NCBI GenBank assembly: GCA_024697985.1
Contig: JAILRX010000235.1
Location: forward strand, 1 to 14,599
Source of the DNA: Treponemataceae bacterium
GTDB lineage: Bacteria > Spirochaetota > Spirochaetia > Treponematales > Treponemataceae
Direction: 5' to 3'
DNA: 14,599 nt
Shown one piece after another: positions 1 through 6,855 of the stretch. Under the pieces are notes generated by a model, which made no database searches, was not told where the DNA came from, and worked only from the letters and a program-made list of their open reading frames with translations. The first letter of the stretch is position 1, and every line of letters starts with the position of its first letter. The position numbers and the translations under genes are program-made.

Positions 1-954
1 CAGGATGAGTATGATGCCTTCCCATCGGCGGATTTTTTTAGGAATGCTGATGGCAAAAACCATAACCGAAATGCCAAGCATGACAAGCATGTCAACAAGC
101 AGATGCGGATCTGTAAGTTCGATAGGATTGATTACGCTTGAAACGCCGAGAATCAGCAGGATGTTGAAGATGTTCGAGCCGACAACATTTCCGACTGCAA
201 GATCGCACTCGCCCTTTTTGGCGGCCACGATTGAAGTTACAAGTTCAGGCAGAGAAGTTCCGATAGCTACAATCGTAAGGCCAACCAGGGTTTCGCTCAT
301 GCCCCAGTGAAGCGCAATCGCAGTTGCGGCATCAACGGTAAGGTCACCACCGATAACGATTGCTGCGGCTCCACAAACCGTAAAGATTATCGACTTTGCA
401 ACGCCCATCTGTTTGATGTCACCTTCAGTCTGAGCCTCGAATTCGCTTCGGGAAGCAAGAGCTGAAAATACGACATAGAACATATAGATGCCAAAAAGCG
501 AAAGAAGCACGATTCCGTCTCCGCGTGAAAGAACATTCACAGTCTGATCGCCATTATTTGCAAAGAAAATATCAAATGAAATTACAAAAAGCACGAAGCT
601 TATCAAAAAGTTGAAAGGAAGATCCTTTTGAATCAAATTTTTCTGTACGATAACCGGCATGAAAATTGCTGAAAAACCGAGGACCATCAGCGTATTGAAT
701 ACATTCGAACCGACGACGTTTCCAACTGCAAGCGCATTCTGCCCTTTGATTGCAGAAGTGACGCTTACGGCAAGTTCCGGAAAACTTGTTCCGAAGGCAA
801 CAATCGTAAGTCCAATAATTAAAGGAGAAACCTTTAAAATTCTTGCGATCGAAGAGGCGCCGTCAACAAAAAAATCAGCACCCTTGATAAGGAAAACAAA
901 ACCGACCAGCAAAAACACATACATTAATGGTCCGTTCATAAGACTTGATAACAT
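1..954 (-). CDS. Sodium/calcium antiporter, CaCA family (C-terminus cut by window edge)
   Basis: Inner-membrane cation/Ca2+ exchanger of the YrbG-like CaCA family, predicted to exchange Ca2+ against Na+ or H+. The frame is open from the ATG at 954 to base 1, giving 318 codons without a stop; family members are about 320-330 residues, so only a few residues are missing. The two inverted alpha repeats that form the ion site are both intact: GTSFPE at residues 55-60 followed by GNVVGSN at 78-84, and GTSLPE at 232-237 followed by a second GNVVGSN block. The rest is mostly hydrophobic segments, as expected for about 10 helices, with a short charged loop in the middle (around ASRSEFEAQTEGD). An AGGTAGGA ribosome site lies just before the ATG. 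It is the third gene of a minus-strand operon, 30 bases after the rhomboid gene. Family assignment is firm; the exact ion pair is inferred. Confidence 0.93.
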   Translation of the reverse strand, partial: MLSSLMNGPLMYVFLLVGFVFLIKGADFFVDGASSIARILKVSPLIIGLTIVAFGTSFPELAVSVTSAIKGQNALAVGNVVGSNVFNTLMVLGFSAIFMPVIVQKNLIQKDLPFNFLISFVLFVISFDIFFANNGDQTVNVLSRGDGIVLLSLFGIYMFYVVFSALASRSEFEAQTEGDIKQMGVAKSIIFTVCGAAAIVIGGDLTVDAATAIALHWGMSETLVGLTIVAIGTSLPELVTSIVAAKKGECDLAVGNVVGSNIFNILLILGVSSVINPIELTDPHLLVDMLVMLGISVMVFAISIPKKIRRWEGIILIL

Positions 955-984
955 AAAAATCCTACCTAAAAGTTAAAAAATTTT

Positions 985-1593
985 TTATCGAACTTTTCCG
1001 CCAAACGACAGGGAAAGAATTCCGACAAGCGAACCTGCCAGAGAACCTGCAAAATGACAGAAAACTTCAATAGTATTCGTATCAATAATAGAAACAATCT
1101 CGCGTGCAAAATAGATGACAGCAAGCAGGATATATGAAAGCGGAATCTGCCTTTTATCTGCAGAAATAAAAATCGCAAGTATCAAAAGCATGCATACGAT
1201 TCCGCTCGTTCCGTAAATTACAGAATTACTGAAACAGACACAAATCACTCCCGCAAACAGCACTGTAATTAAAACCAACAATGAAGAAAAAAGTTTCCCG
1301 AAAACTGATTCAATTTTAGGAAAAAGCAAAAGGATGAAAACAAGATTTGCCGTCAGCTGGTTCCAGCTTGAAAAGCCAAATGGATAAAGCAATATCCTGA
1401 AATAATCGGCAACGTGCGCGTAATTGAAGGCGGCGGCATTTCCGGCCCTGCACGGACAGACAAAAAGCCATGCAATAGAAGGAACAAGTCTTTCGACGAC
1501 GGCCATCACGACAAGCAAAATCACGAGAATCAATGCTACGGGAGAATCAAAGGAAACCGAAAATCCCGCCTTGTTTTTTTTAGAAGAAGCCAT
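985..1593 (-). CDS. Rhomboid-family intramembrane serine protease (small, 202 aa)
   Basis: Predicted membrane-embedded serine protease that cuts transmembrane substrates. The catalytic serine is recognised in GTSG (S130) and the paired histidine in CHFAGSLAG (H180), the GxSG ... H pattern of rhomboids; an NLVFILLLFPKIESVFG stretch (residues 83-99) matches the helix-2 region that normally carries the oxyanion-loop Asn and a Glu. About six hydrophobic segments are visible after a short basic cytoplasmic start (MASSKKNK). An unusual cysteine-containing stretch (FVCPCRAG, 44-51) sits in the first periplasmic loop. The start at 1593 has an AAGGAT ribosome site and lies 22 bases after the exonuclease III stop, so the genes are likely co-transcribed. 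The substrate is unknown. The helix-2 histidine common in many rhomboids is not obvious here, so activity is inferred from the Ser/His pair only. Confidence 0.85.
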   Translation of the reverse strand: MASSKKNKAGFSVSFDSPVALILVILLVVMAVVERLVPSIAWLFVCPCRAGNAAAFNYAHVADYFRILLYPFGFSSWNQLTANLVFILLLFPKIESVFGKLFSSLLVLITVLFAGVICVCFSNSVIYGTSGIVCMLLILAIFISADKRQIPLSYILLAVIYFAREIVSIIDTNTIEVFCHFAGSLAGSLVGILSLSFGGKVR

Positions 1594-1615
1594 TTTTCAT
1601 CCTTATTAAAACCGG

Positions 1616-2380
1616 CTAAAATTCCAGTTCAATCTTTACAGGGCAATGATCTGAACCCGTTACATCAGCCAAAATCGTAGACGACTTTACGCAAGGCAAA
1701 AACTCCTGGTCTACGCAGGTATAATCGATACGCCACCCGATGTTCTTTTCACGAGCGTTGAATCGGTAACTCCACCAGGTATACTGTTTTGGTTCTGAGC
1801 AAAAATGACGGAACGTGTCGACAAAGCCGCTTGAAGTAAACTCATCCATCCATGCTCGTTCTTCCGGAAGATAGCCAGGATTTTTTTCGTTAGTGGCAGG
1901 ATTTGCCAGGTCAATCGGTTTGTGCGCAACATTATAGTCGCCGCAAAGAACGATATGCTTTCCTTCAGAAACAAATTTCTTGCAGAATTCCAGAATTGCC
2001 TCGTCAAAGGCCAGTTTATAATCAAGTCTCTTTCCTGCATCCTGACTGTTCGGAAAATATGCGCTTATTACGACAAGGTCCTTGAAAGTTGCGGCAAGAA
2101 CACGGCCTTCAGAATCAAATCTTTCATCATCCATGAACTGAAGTGAATCCGGTTCGGTTTTAGAATAAATGGCAACTCCAGAGTAACCCGGTTTTTTGGC
2201 GCTTGCAAAATAGCTTTTATATCCGCCTGCATTCAACAGGGATGGAGAAAGTTGCCCCGGATTTGCCTTTGTTTCCTGGATGCACACGACATCAGCATTG
2301 CATTCAGAAACCCAATCAATGAAACCTTTTTTTTCCACGGCGCGAATGCCGTTTACATTCCAAGAAATTACAGAAAACAT
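1616..2380 (-). CDS. xth: Exodeoxyribonuclease III / AP endonuclease
   Basis: Base-excision repair nuclease: cuts 5' to abasic sites and removes nucleotides from 3' ends, Mg2+ dependent, cytoplasmic. All ExoIII/EEP-fold motifs are in order: SWNVNGIRA (residues 6-14, metal Asn), QETK (35-38, metal Glu36), GDYNVA (147-152, catalytic Asp148/Asn150), WRIDY (216-220), and the C-terminal GSDHCPV with Asp244-His245. The protein is 254 residues, normal for the family. The frame stays open upstream to 2440, but the fold begins exactly at the methionine at 2380 (MFSVISWNVNG), so that start is chosen. No Shine-Dalgarno sequence precedes this ATG; instead a TACAAT hexamer lies 9 bases upstream on this strand, suggesting a leaderless message. 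It is the first gene of the exonuclease-rhomboid-antiporter operon and diverges from clpS. Confidence 0.96.
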   Translation of the reverse strand: MFSVISWNVNGIRAVEKKGFIDWVSECNADVVCIQETKANPGQLSPSLLNAGGYKSYFASAKKPGYSGVAIYSKTEPDSLQFMDDERFDSEGRVLAATFKDLVVISAYFPNSQDAGKRLDYKLAFDEAILEFCKKFVSEGKHIVLCGDYNVAHKPIDLANPATNEKNPGYLPEERAWMDEFTSSGFVDTFRHFCSEPKQYTWWSYRFNAREKNIGWRIDYTCVDQEFLPCVKSSTILADVTGSDHCPVKIELEF

Positions 2381-2389
2381 ATTAAAAAA

Positions 2390-2421
2390 ATTGTACTCAT
2401 TTTTAAATAATTTTGCTACAA
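2390..2421 (-). promoter_or_regulatory. Candidate promoter for xth operon (minus strand)
   Basis: On the minus strand TTGTAG (2421-2416) is followed after 20 bases by TACAAT (2395-2390). TACAAT ends 9 bases before the xth ATG, so the transcript would start about 3 bases before the codon. The 20-base spacing is longer than the ideal 17, which lowers confidence. An alternative minus-strand -10, a perfect TATAAT at 2426-2421, would give a leader of roughly 34 bases but has no good -35 box. Confidence 0.4.
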
Positions 2422-2422
2422 T
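2391..2422 (+). promoter_or_regulatory. Candidate promoter for clpS-clpA-aat (plus strand)
   Basis: TTGTAC (2391-2396) and TACAAT (2417-2422) are separated by 20 bases; the -10 hexamer is good, the spacing is long. Transcription would start near 2429, leaving a 12-base leader that just contains the AGGA ribosome site (2431-2434) before the clpS ATG at 2441. It overlaps the opposite promoter almost completely. Confidence 0.4.
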
Positions 2423-2440
2423 TATAGAGTAGGATAACAC

Positions 2441-2737
2441 ATGGAAACAGAATTTGACGTTGATCAGGACATAGAAATAATGACCGCTCCAAAGTACAAA
2501 GTTATCTTTTTTAATGATGACGTAACGACTTTTGAGTTCGTAATCGAAGTACTTATGTCATTCTTTAATAAAACGATGGAATCTGCAGAGAAACTAGCGA
2601 TGACCATTCATCATACAGGATCTGGAGTTGCAGGACTTTACGCCTACGACATTGCCAGAACAAAAATGCAGCAGACTATCACGTCAGCACGAGAGGCAAA
2701 CTTTCCGCTGAAAGTGACTATTGAACCAGCAGACTAA
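2441..2737 (+). CDS. clpS: ClpS, N-degron adaptor for ClpAP
   Basis: Small cytoplasmic adaptor that binds proteins with an N-terminal Leu, Phe, Tyr or Trp and hands them to ClpA. At 98 residues it has the family's core: YKVIFFNDDVTTFEFV (residues 19-34) with Asn25-Asp26-Asp27 contacting the substrate amino group, LAMTIHHTGSG (52-62) with His57, and the closing ANFPLKVTIE. Ungapped comparison with E. coli ClpS places F31 at the gatekeeper Met40 position and A53 at the pocket Met62 position, so two methionines lining the N-degron pocket are replaced, one by a larger and one by a smaller residue. AGGA (2431-2434) sits 6 bases before the ATG. The clpA gene follows after 15 bases. Identity is firm; a shift in substrate preference is only a possibility. 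Confidence 0.96.
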   Translation: METEFDVDQDIEIMTAPKYKVIFFNDDVTTFEFVIEVLMSFFNKTMESAEKLAMTIHHTGSGVAGLYAYDIARTKMQQTITSAREANFPLKVTIEPAD

Positions 2738-2752
2738 TTCGGAGAAAAAAAC

Positions 2753-5215
2753 ATGAATCCAACAAATGAATTAAAATGGATAATTGACCAGGCAGAAGTT
2801 GTGGCAAAAAAATCCAATCATGAATATTTAACTCCTGAACATCTTTTACTCGCATTCATGTTGTCTAAATCAGAATACCTTTTGGAACAATCTCAGGGAA
2901 ACATGGACATACTCGCTGGATGCCTGAACAAATACCTTAACGAGGAAATTCCGCAGGTTTCCGGAAAAGCAAATCCGTTTGTTACAGTTGGATACAACAA
3001 AATCATCGGGGGAACTGAAAAAATCAGCCTCGATTTCGGACAGGGCTTTTCTGAGCCGGGCGATCTTTTGCTTGCGCTCTACTCGCTCAAAGTTTCTGCA
3101 TGCTTCTATTTTTTGCGGGAATCAGGAATCAAGGCTGATGTGCTCCAAAAAGTCATAACTGAAAACAAAAACACTAACACCGACGTTCAGATTCACAAAA
3201 CTGCCGATGAATTTTCAAAGCTGCCGCAGGAAGATCAGGATGCCGTCATCGAAGCCTTTGCAGGAATAAGCCGTCTTTTTGAGGAAAGCAAAAAAAGTGA
3301 AGACGATGACGCAAACCTTTCCGACGACGATCTGGATAAAATTTTCGAAGTTGATTACGACGACGAAGACGATGAAGATGACGACGACGATGAAGAACCT
3401 GACATGACGCCTTTTTCAAGAAAGAACAGACAGCAGAATATCTTGAGCTCGTTTACGCAGAACTTTACCGAAATGGCCAGAAAAGGAGAATTCGATCCTT
3501 TGGTAGGTCGTGAACAGGAAATCGAAGACACAATTCAGATTTTGTGCCGTCGAAAAAAGAACAATCCTCTGCACGTTGGTGATGCCGGAGTCGGAAAAAC
3601 CGCAATCGTTCAGGGGCTTGCACAGAAAATCGTGAACAAGGAAGTTCCAAGCATCCTTGAAAACACGGAAATCTTCAGCCTGGACACAGGAAGCCTTATT
3701 GCCGGCACAAAATTCCGCGGTGAATTTGAAGGCCGTCTCAAAAAGATAATTTCAGAACTGGAACAGAAGGGAAAAGCCATCCTTTACATTGATGAAATCC
3801 ACATGATAGTCGGAGCCGGAAGCGGCGCAAACAGCAACATCGATGCGGCAAACCTCCTGAAGCCTCTTTTTGAAAGCGGAAAAGTTCAATGCATCGGATC
3901 TACGACTTTCGAAGAATATAAAAAGACAATCCTCAAGGACAACGCGTTGAACCGCCGTTTCCAGAAAATCGACATTGAAGAGCCTTCGAAGGAAGACACG
4001 TATAAAATCCTGAAAGGCCTTCAGAATTATTACGAAAAATTTCACGATGTAATTTACACGGACGAAGCACTGAAAAAGGCCATCGAGCTTTCATCAAAAT
4101 ACATTACAGATAAAAGGCTCCCGGACAAGGCCATCGACGTAATTGATGACGCGGGAAGCCGCAAGAAAATTGCCATCCTCAAAAGTGGCAAAAAGGCAAC
4201 GAAGGCTTCCAAAACCATCGACGAAGAATTTGTAAGGGAAGTAATCGCCCGGATGGCAAAAATTCCACAGGAAAATGTCACCTCATCAGACAGTGACAAG
4301 CTTAAAAACCTGGAATCTTCTATTAAAAAGAGCATTTTTGCGCAGGACCTGGCAATCAGCAAGGTTTGCAGCGCCGTAAAAAAATCACGGGCCGGTTTTG
4401 GAAACCAGGAAAAACCGATTGCAAGTTTCCTCTTCGTAGGACCGACCGGCGTCGGCAAAACGGAACTTGCAAAAGTTCTTGCAAAAAGCATGGAAGCAAA
4501 ACTCATCCGATTCGACATGAGCGAATATCAGGAAAAGCATACTGTAAGCCGAATGATCGGTTCACCTCCAGGATATGTCGGCTTTGAAGAAGGCGGCCTT
4601 TTGACCGACGCCGTCCGAAAAAGTCCGAACTCAGTCGTGCTTCTGGACGAAATCGAAAAGGCACATCCGGATATCTTCAACCTGCTGCTTCAGGTAATGG
4701 ACTACGGATTTTTGACGGACAATCAGGGCCAGAAAACTGATTTCAGAAACTGCATCCTGATAATGACAAGCAATGCGGGCGCCTCTCAAATCGGAAAGAA
4801 CATGATCGGTTTTGGAGAAAGGACCCAGACAGACAGCGCCATAAAGGACGCGGTCGACAAGACCTTCTCGCCTGAATTCAGAAACCGTCTTGATGCGATA
4901 ATTCCGTTCTCACAGCTTGGGATCGAAGACGTCAAGCTCATCACCTGGAAGGAAATCAACATCCTCAAAAGTCAGCTGGAACAGAAGAACATCACGCTCG
5001 ACATTTCAGAAGAATGCGTGACCTTCCTTTCAGAAAAAGGCTATTCAAAAGAATTCGGCGGACGAAACATTGCGCGAACAGTCGAGCAGTACCTTACGAC
5101 TCCGCTTGTTGATGAAGTGCTTTTCGGAGAAATCTCAAAGGGCGGAACCATCCACTGCAGCGTGAAAAAAACTGACGGCGAAAGCAAGCTGGAATTTGCT
5201 TATGAGCTCAACTAA
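2753..5215 (+). CDS. clpA: ClpA, AAA+ unfoldase of the ClpAP protease
   Basis: Hexameric ATP-driven unfoldase that threads substrates into ClpP. Order: Clp N-domain repeats (about 1-150, the ClpS docking part), a long acidic linker, then two AAA+ modules. D1 has Walker A GDAGVGKT (276-283), Walker B LYIDE (344-348) and arginine finger RRF (401-403). D2 has Walker A GPTGVGKT (563-570), Walker B VVLLDE (628-633) and sensor 2 GGRNIAR (769-775). The loop after TSNAG contains IGF (685-687), the ClpP-docking tripeptide, and there is no ClpB-type coiled-coil insert, so this is ClpA rather than ClpB or ClpC. At 820 residues it is longer than E. coli ClpA (758), mostly because of the linker, in which residues 183-217 are about two thirds Asp/Glu. 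GGAG (2741-2744) is the ribosome site. The 3' end overlaps aat. Confidence 0.97.
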   Translation: MNPTNELKWIIDQAEVVAKKSNHEYLTPEHLLLAFMLSKSEYLLEQSQGNMDILAGCLNKYLNEEIPQVSGKANPFVTVGYNKIIGGTEKISLDFGQGFSEPGDLLLALYSLKVSACFYFLRESGIKADVLQKVITENKNTNTDVQIHKTADEFSKLPQEDQDAVIEAFAGISRLFEESKKSEDDDANLSDDDLDKIFEVDYDDEDDEDDDDDEEPDMTPFSRKNRQQNILSSFTQNFTEMARKGEFDPLVGREQEIEDTIQILCRRKKNNPLHVGDAGVGKTAIVQGLAQKIVNKEVPSILENTEIFSLDTGSLIAGTKFRGEFEGRLKKIISELEQKGKAILYIDEIHMIVGAGSGANSNIDAANLLKPLFESGKVQCIGSTTFEEYKKTILKDNALNRRFQKIDIEEPSKEDTYKILKGLQNYYEKFHDVIYTDEALKKAIELSSKYITDKRLPDKAIDVIDDAGSRKKIAILKSGKKATKASKTIDEEFVREVIARMAKIPQENVTSSDSDKLKNLESSIKKSIFAQDLAISKVCSAVKKSRAGFGNQEKPIASFLFVGPTGVGKTELAKVLAKSMEAKLIRFDMSEYQEKHTVSRMIGSPPGYVGFEEGGLLTDAVRKSPNSVVLLDEIEKAHPDIFNLLLQVMDYGFLTDNQGQKTDFRNCILIMTSNAGASQIGKNMIGFGERTQTDSAIKDAVDKTFSPEFRNRLDAIIPFSQLGIEDVKLITWKEINILKSQLEQKNITLDISEECVTFLSEKGYSKEFGGRNIARTVEQYLTTPLVDEVLFGEISKGGTIHCSVKKTDGESKLEFAYELN

Positions 5216-5924
5216 GGAAATAAATCCGTATAATCTTGGAAACCTGCCCTACCTCACTGACGAGCAGTTCATAGAATTTCCGGACCCGACTCAGTTCAAA
5301 AAAGGCGTCATCTGCTTCAACGGAAACCTTTCACCAGGTGTCCTGCTTTCAGCCTACATTCAGGGAATTTTCGCCTGGTATAATTCGGGAGAACCCATCA
5401 TCTGGTGGAGTCCCGACCCCCGTTTTGTCTTGCTGAAAGAAGATTTTCACGTTTCAAAAAGCATAAGAAAAGAAATCAAACGAAATGAAAAATTGCTGGA
5501 AGAAAACGATGCTTCAGCCCTCACCTTCACGACCGACAGGGATTTTAAGGGCGTAATTGAAGAGTGCGCAAACATGGAACGAAAGGACCAGGACGGCACT
5601 TGGATAACGATAGAAATGCAGGAAGCGTTTTGCGAACTGAACAGGCTCGGCTATGCCCATTCTTATGAAGCCTGGCAAAACGGCAAACTTGCAGGAGGCT
5701 TTTACGGAGTCCAGCTTGGAAAATGCTTTTTTGGAGAATCAATGTTCACAAAAGTTAGCAATGCTTCAAAAATCGCCTTCGTTCTTTTTGCAGAAAAATT
5801 CTGGCAAGCAGGCGGCGTTTTCATAGATTCGCAGGTCTACACCGAAAACATTGCCCGTTACGGCGCAAAAAATATTTCTCGAACAGCATATCTAAGGCTT
5901 TTAAAAGACACCCTGATGTCGTAA
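5202..5924 (+). CDS. aat: Leucyl/phenylalanyl-tRNA-protein transferase
   Basis: Transfers Leu or Phe from charged tRNA to proteins with an N-terminal Lys or Arg, creating the degron that ClpS recognises. The 240-residue product shows the family core: GIFAWY (55-60), IIWWSPDPR (66-74), DGTWIT (131-136), YAHSYEAW (151-158), the active-site block FFGESMF (176-182) and FIDSQV (207-212) with Gln211, which corresponds to the catalytic Gln of the E. coli enzyme. The usual GIFPWF Pro and Phe are replaced (GIFAWY). The ATG at 5202 is preferred over the in-frame TTG at 5196; both lie inside the end of clpA, so clpA and aat overlap by about 14 bases and are probably translationally coupled. A weak GGA precedes the ATG. 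Together with clpS and clpA it makes a dedicated N-degron operon. Confidence 0.95.
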   Translation: MSSTKEINPYNLGNLPYLTDEQFIEFPDPTQFKKGVICFNGNLSPGVLLSAYIQGIFAWYNSGEPIIWWSPDPRFVLLKEDFHVSKSIRKEIKRNEKLLEENDASALTFTTDRDFKGVIEECANMERKDQDGTWITIEMQEAFCELNRLGYAHSYEAWQNGKLAGGFYGVQLGKCFFGESMFTKVSNASKIAFVLFAEKFWQAGGVFIDSQVYTENIARYGAKNISRTAYLRLLKDTLMS

Positions 5925-5932
5925 AAAACAAT

Positions 5933-5961
5933 TTGACCACATTAAAATTTTTTCATAAAAT
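5933..5961 (+). promoter_or_regulatory. Promoter for the P13-like gene
   Basis: TTGACC (5933-5938), a 17-base spacer and TAAAAT (5956-5961), close to the sigma-70 consensus. The predicted start near 5968 leaves about 13 bases including AAGGAG (5971-5976) before the ATG at 5982. It begins 9 bases after the aat stop and separates this gene from the protease operon. No terminator hairpin is visible between aat and this promoter. Confidence 0.75.
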
Positions 5962-5981
5962 ATTGTTCATAAGGAGATTTT

Positions 5982-6491
5982 ATGAAAAAATTTGTACTTG
6001 TTATTGCGCTTGCCTTGATTGCAGGATTTTGTTTTGCTCAAGGAGTTGATAATTTTCAGGCTGATGTCTACAGCCCATCATTTCAGCATCAGATCACCCC
6101 TTTATCAGCTAGGTCAGTTTATGCCGAAGATCCATTAATTCCATTTCTTTTGAACTTTTTCTTGGGATGGGGAATCGGATCTTTCGTTCAGGGAGATACA
6201 ACCGGTGGTGTTACAGCTATTCTTGGAGACGTATTAAGCGAAGGTGTCGTAGTTGCAGGATATTTACTTATTGTATCAGGCTCTCTCTCAGAAGTTGGAA
6301 TTGGTCTTGCTGTTGGAGGAGCCCTCAGCTTAATGGCGTTCAGAATTTATGAATGTGTAAGACCGTTCACTTATTCCAACAAAAATCTAGCCTTCCTCAA
6401 TGACGAGTCAAGTATTCACAACCTGGCAATTTCCCCAGTCATTGACATCGAAGACAAAAACTACGGTCTTTCAGTATCAATGAAGATTTAA
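5982..6491 (+). CDS. P13-like spirochaete membrane protein, signal peptide
   Basis: A 169-residue exported protein. The first 19 residues are a typical signal peptide (MKK, hydrophobic core, CFA before Q20). After a variable region of about 30 residues come hydrophobic, glycine-rich segments: PFLLNFFLGWGIGSFVQGD (54-72), then two further segments between about 78 and 121, then RIYECVRPF (121-129) and a polar tail. The LLNFFLGxGIGSFVQGD block followed by TTGG resembles the P13 (BB0034) family of small spirochaete membrane proteins, some of which are reported as porins; I recognise this from memory, not a search. It has its own strong promoter and ribosome site, suggesting steady expression. 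It ends only 12 bases from the convergent ACT gene with no obvious terminator. A general small membrane protein of unknown role is the fallback reading. Confidence 0.6.
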   Translation: MKKFVLVIALALIAGFCFAQGVDNFQADVYSPSFQHQITPLSARSVYAEDPLIPFLLNFFLGWGIGSFVQGDTTGGVTAILGDVLSEGVVVAGYLLIVSGSLSEVGIGLAVGGALSLMAFRIYECVRPFTYSNKNLAFLNDESSIHNLAISPVIDIEDKNYGLSVSMKI

Positions 6492-6503
6492 CCACAAAAA
6501 AAC

Positions 6504-6773
6504 TTAGATTCGGTGCATTGCAGAAAAGACTTTTTCATTCATTACATTGATGTTGACGCCCATCTGCTCACCGAGTTTTTCAAGTTCGTCCCTGAGTGCA
6601 TCAATAGCGATTTCTGATTCAGCCAAATCAATCATCATCATCATGACAAAATTTCCCGAAAGGATTGTCTGACTGATATCAACAATATTTATATTATTTT
6701 CAGCAAGAATGCCTGAAACTTTTGCGATAATTCCACGTTTATCTGATCCGATTACAGTAATAATAGCTTTCAT
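6504..6773 (-). CDS. ACT-domain protein, UPF0237 family
   Basis: An 89-residue protein consisting of a single ACT domain and tail, start MKAIITVIGSDKRGIIAKVSG, middle ININIVDISQT-type segment (NNINIVDISQTIL, residues 23-35), end VFSAMHRI. This closely resembles UPF0237 proteins of Firmicutes, which begin MKAIITVVGKDK and end with an xFxAMxxI motif. ACT domains bind amino acids or similar small ligands and act as regulators; the ligand here is unknown. A run of four methionines (residues 40-43) lies in a core strand. The frame extends upstream to 6869, but the domain begins at the ATG at 6773. A GGAG lies only 2 bases from that ATG, too near for normal ribosome binding, while a consensus -35/-10 pair ends 7 bases upstream, so the mRNA is probably leaderless. 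It is divergent from glpK. Confidence 0.88.
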   Translation of the reverse strand: MKAIITVIGSDKRGIIAKVSGILAENNINIVDISQTILSGNFVMMMMIDLAESEIAIDALRDELEKLGEQMGVNINVMNEKVFSAMHRI

Positions 6774-6780
6774 AACTCCA

Positions 6781-6808
6781 ATTTTAATGTGTAGCATTTT
6801 TTTGTCAA
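6781..6808 (-). promoter_or_regulatory. Promoter for the ACT-domain gene
   Basis: On the minus strand a perfect TTGACA (6808-6803), a 16-base spacer and TAAAAT (6786-6781). The -10 box ends 7 bases before the ATG at 6773, so transcription should begin at or one base before the start codon. Confidence 0.75.
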
Positions 6809-6818
6809 GAATAATTGA

Positions 6819-6847
6819 TTGACGACTATTTTTTTTGGATTTACAAT
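6819..6847 (+). promoter_or_regulatory. Promoter for glpK
   Basis: TTGACG (6819-6824), 17-base spacer, TACAAT (6842-6847). The start of transcription is expected near 6854 and the ATG is at 6856; no Shine-Dalgarno sequence exists in the gap. Its -35 box lies 10 bases from the -35 box of the opposite ACT promoter, so the two are back to back. Confidence 0.75.
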
Positions 6848-6853
6848 TGTAAA
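6840..6853. promoter_or_regulatory. Perfect 14-bp palindrome over the glpK -10 box (possible operator)
   Basis: TTTACAATTGTAAA is its own reverse complement across all 14 bases. It covers the -10 hexamer and ends 2 bases before the glpK start codon, a position where a bound dimeric repressor would block initiation. I do not recognise it as a known operator class. Part of the symmetry comes from the TACAAT hexamer itself, so chance cannot be excluded. Confidence 0.4.
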
Positions 6854-6855
6854 CA

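Noticed and set aside
5..976. Plus-strand open frames over the antiporter
   Set aside because: They are antisense shadows; the minus strand encodes a continuous CaCA antiporter with both conserved repeats.
975..986. A6T6 palindrome between the rhomboid and antiporter genes as a terminator
   Set aside because: It has no G+C stem and lies in a 30-base gap inside an apparent operon whose next gene has a good ribosome site.
2381..2440. N-terminal extension of exonuclease III to the end of the open frame at 2440
   Set aside because: The ExoIII fold begins exactly at the methionine at 2380; the extra 20 residues are unlike the family and cover the divergent promoter region.
3299..3403. Acidic ClpA stretch as a frameshift or sequencing artefact
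   Set aside because: The reading frame continues unbroken into a correct D1 domain, and the codons alternate GAC, GAT and GAA rather than forming a simple homopolymer.
5196..5201. TTG at 5196 as the aat start
   Set aside because: An ATG lies two codons later at 5202; the two extra residues add no conserved sequence, so the ATG is simpler, though it cannot be excluded.
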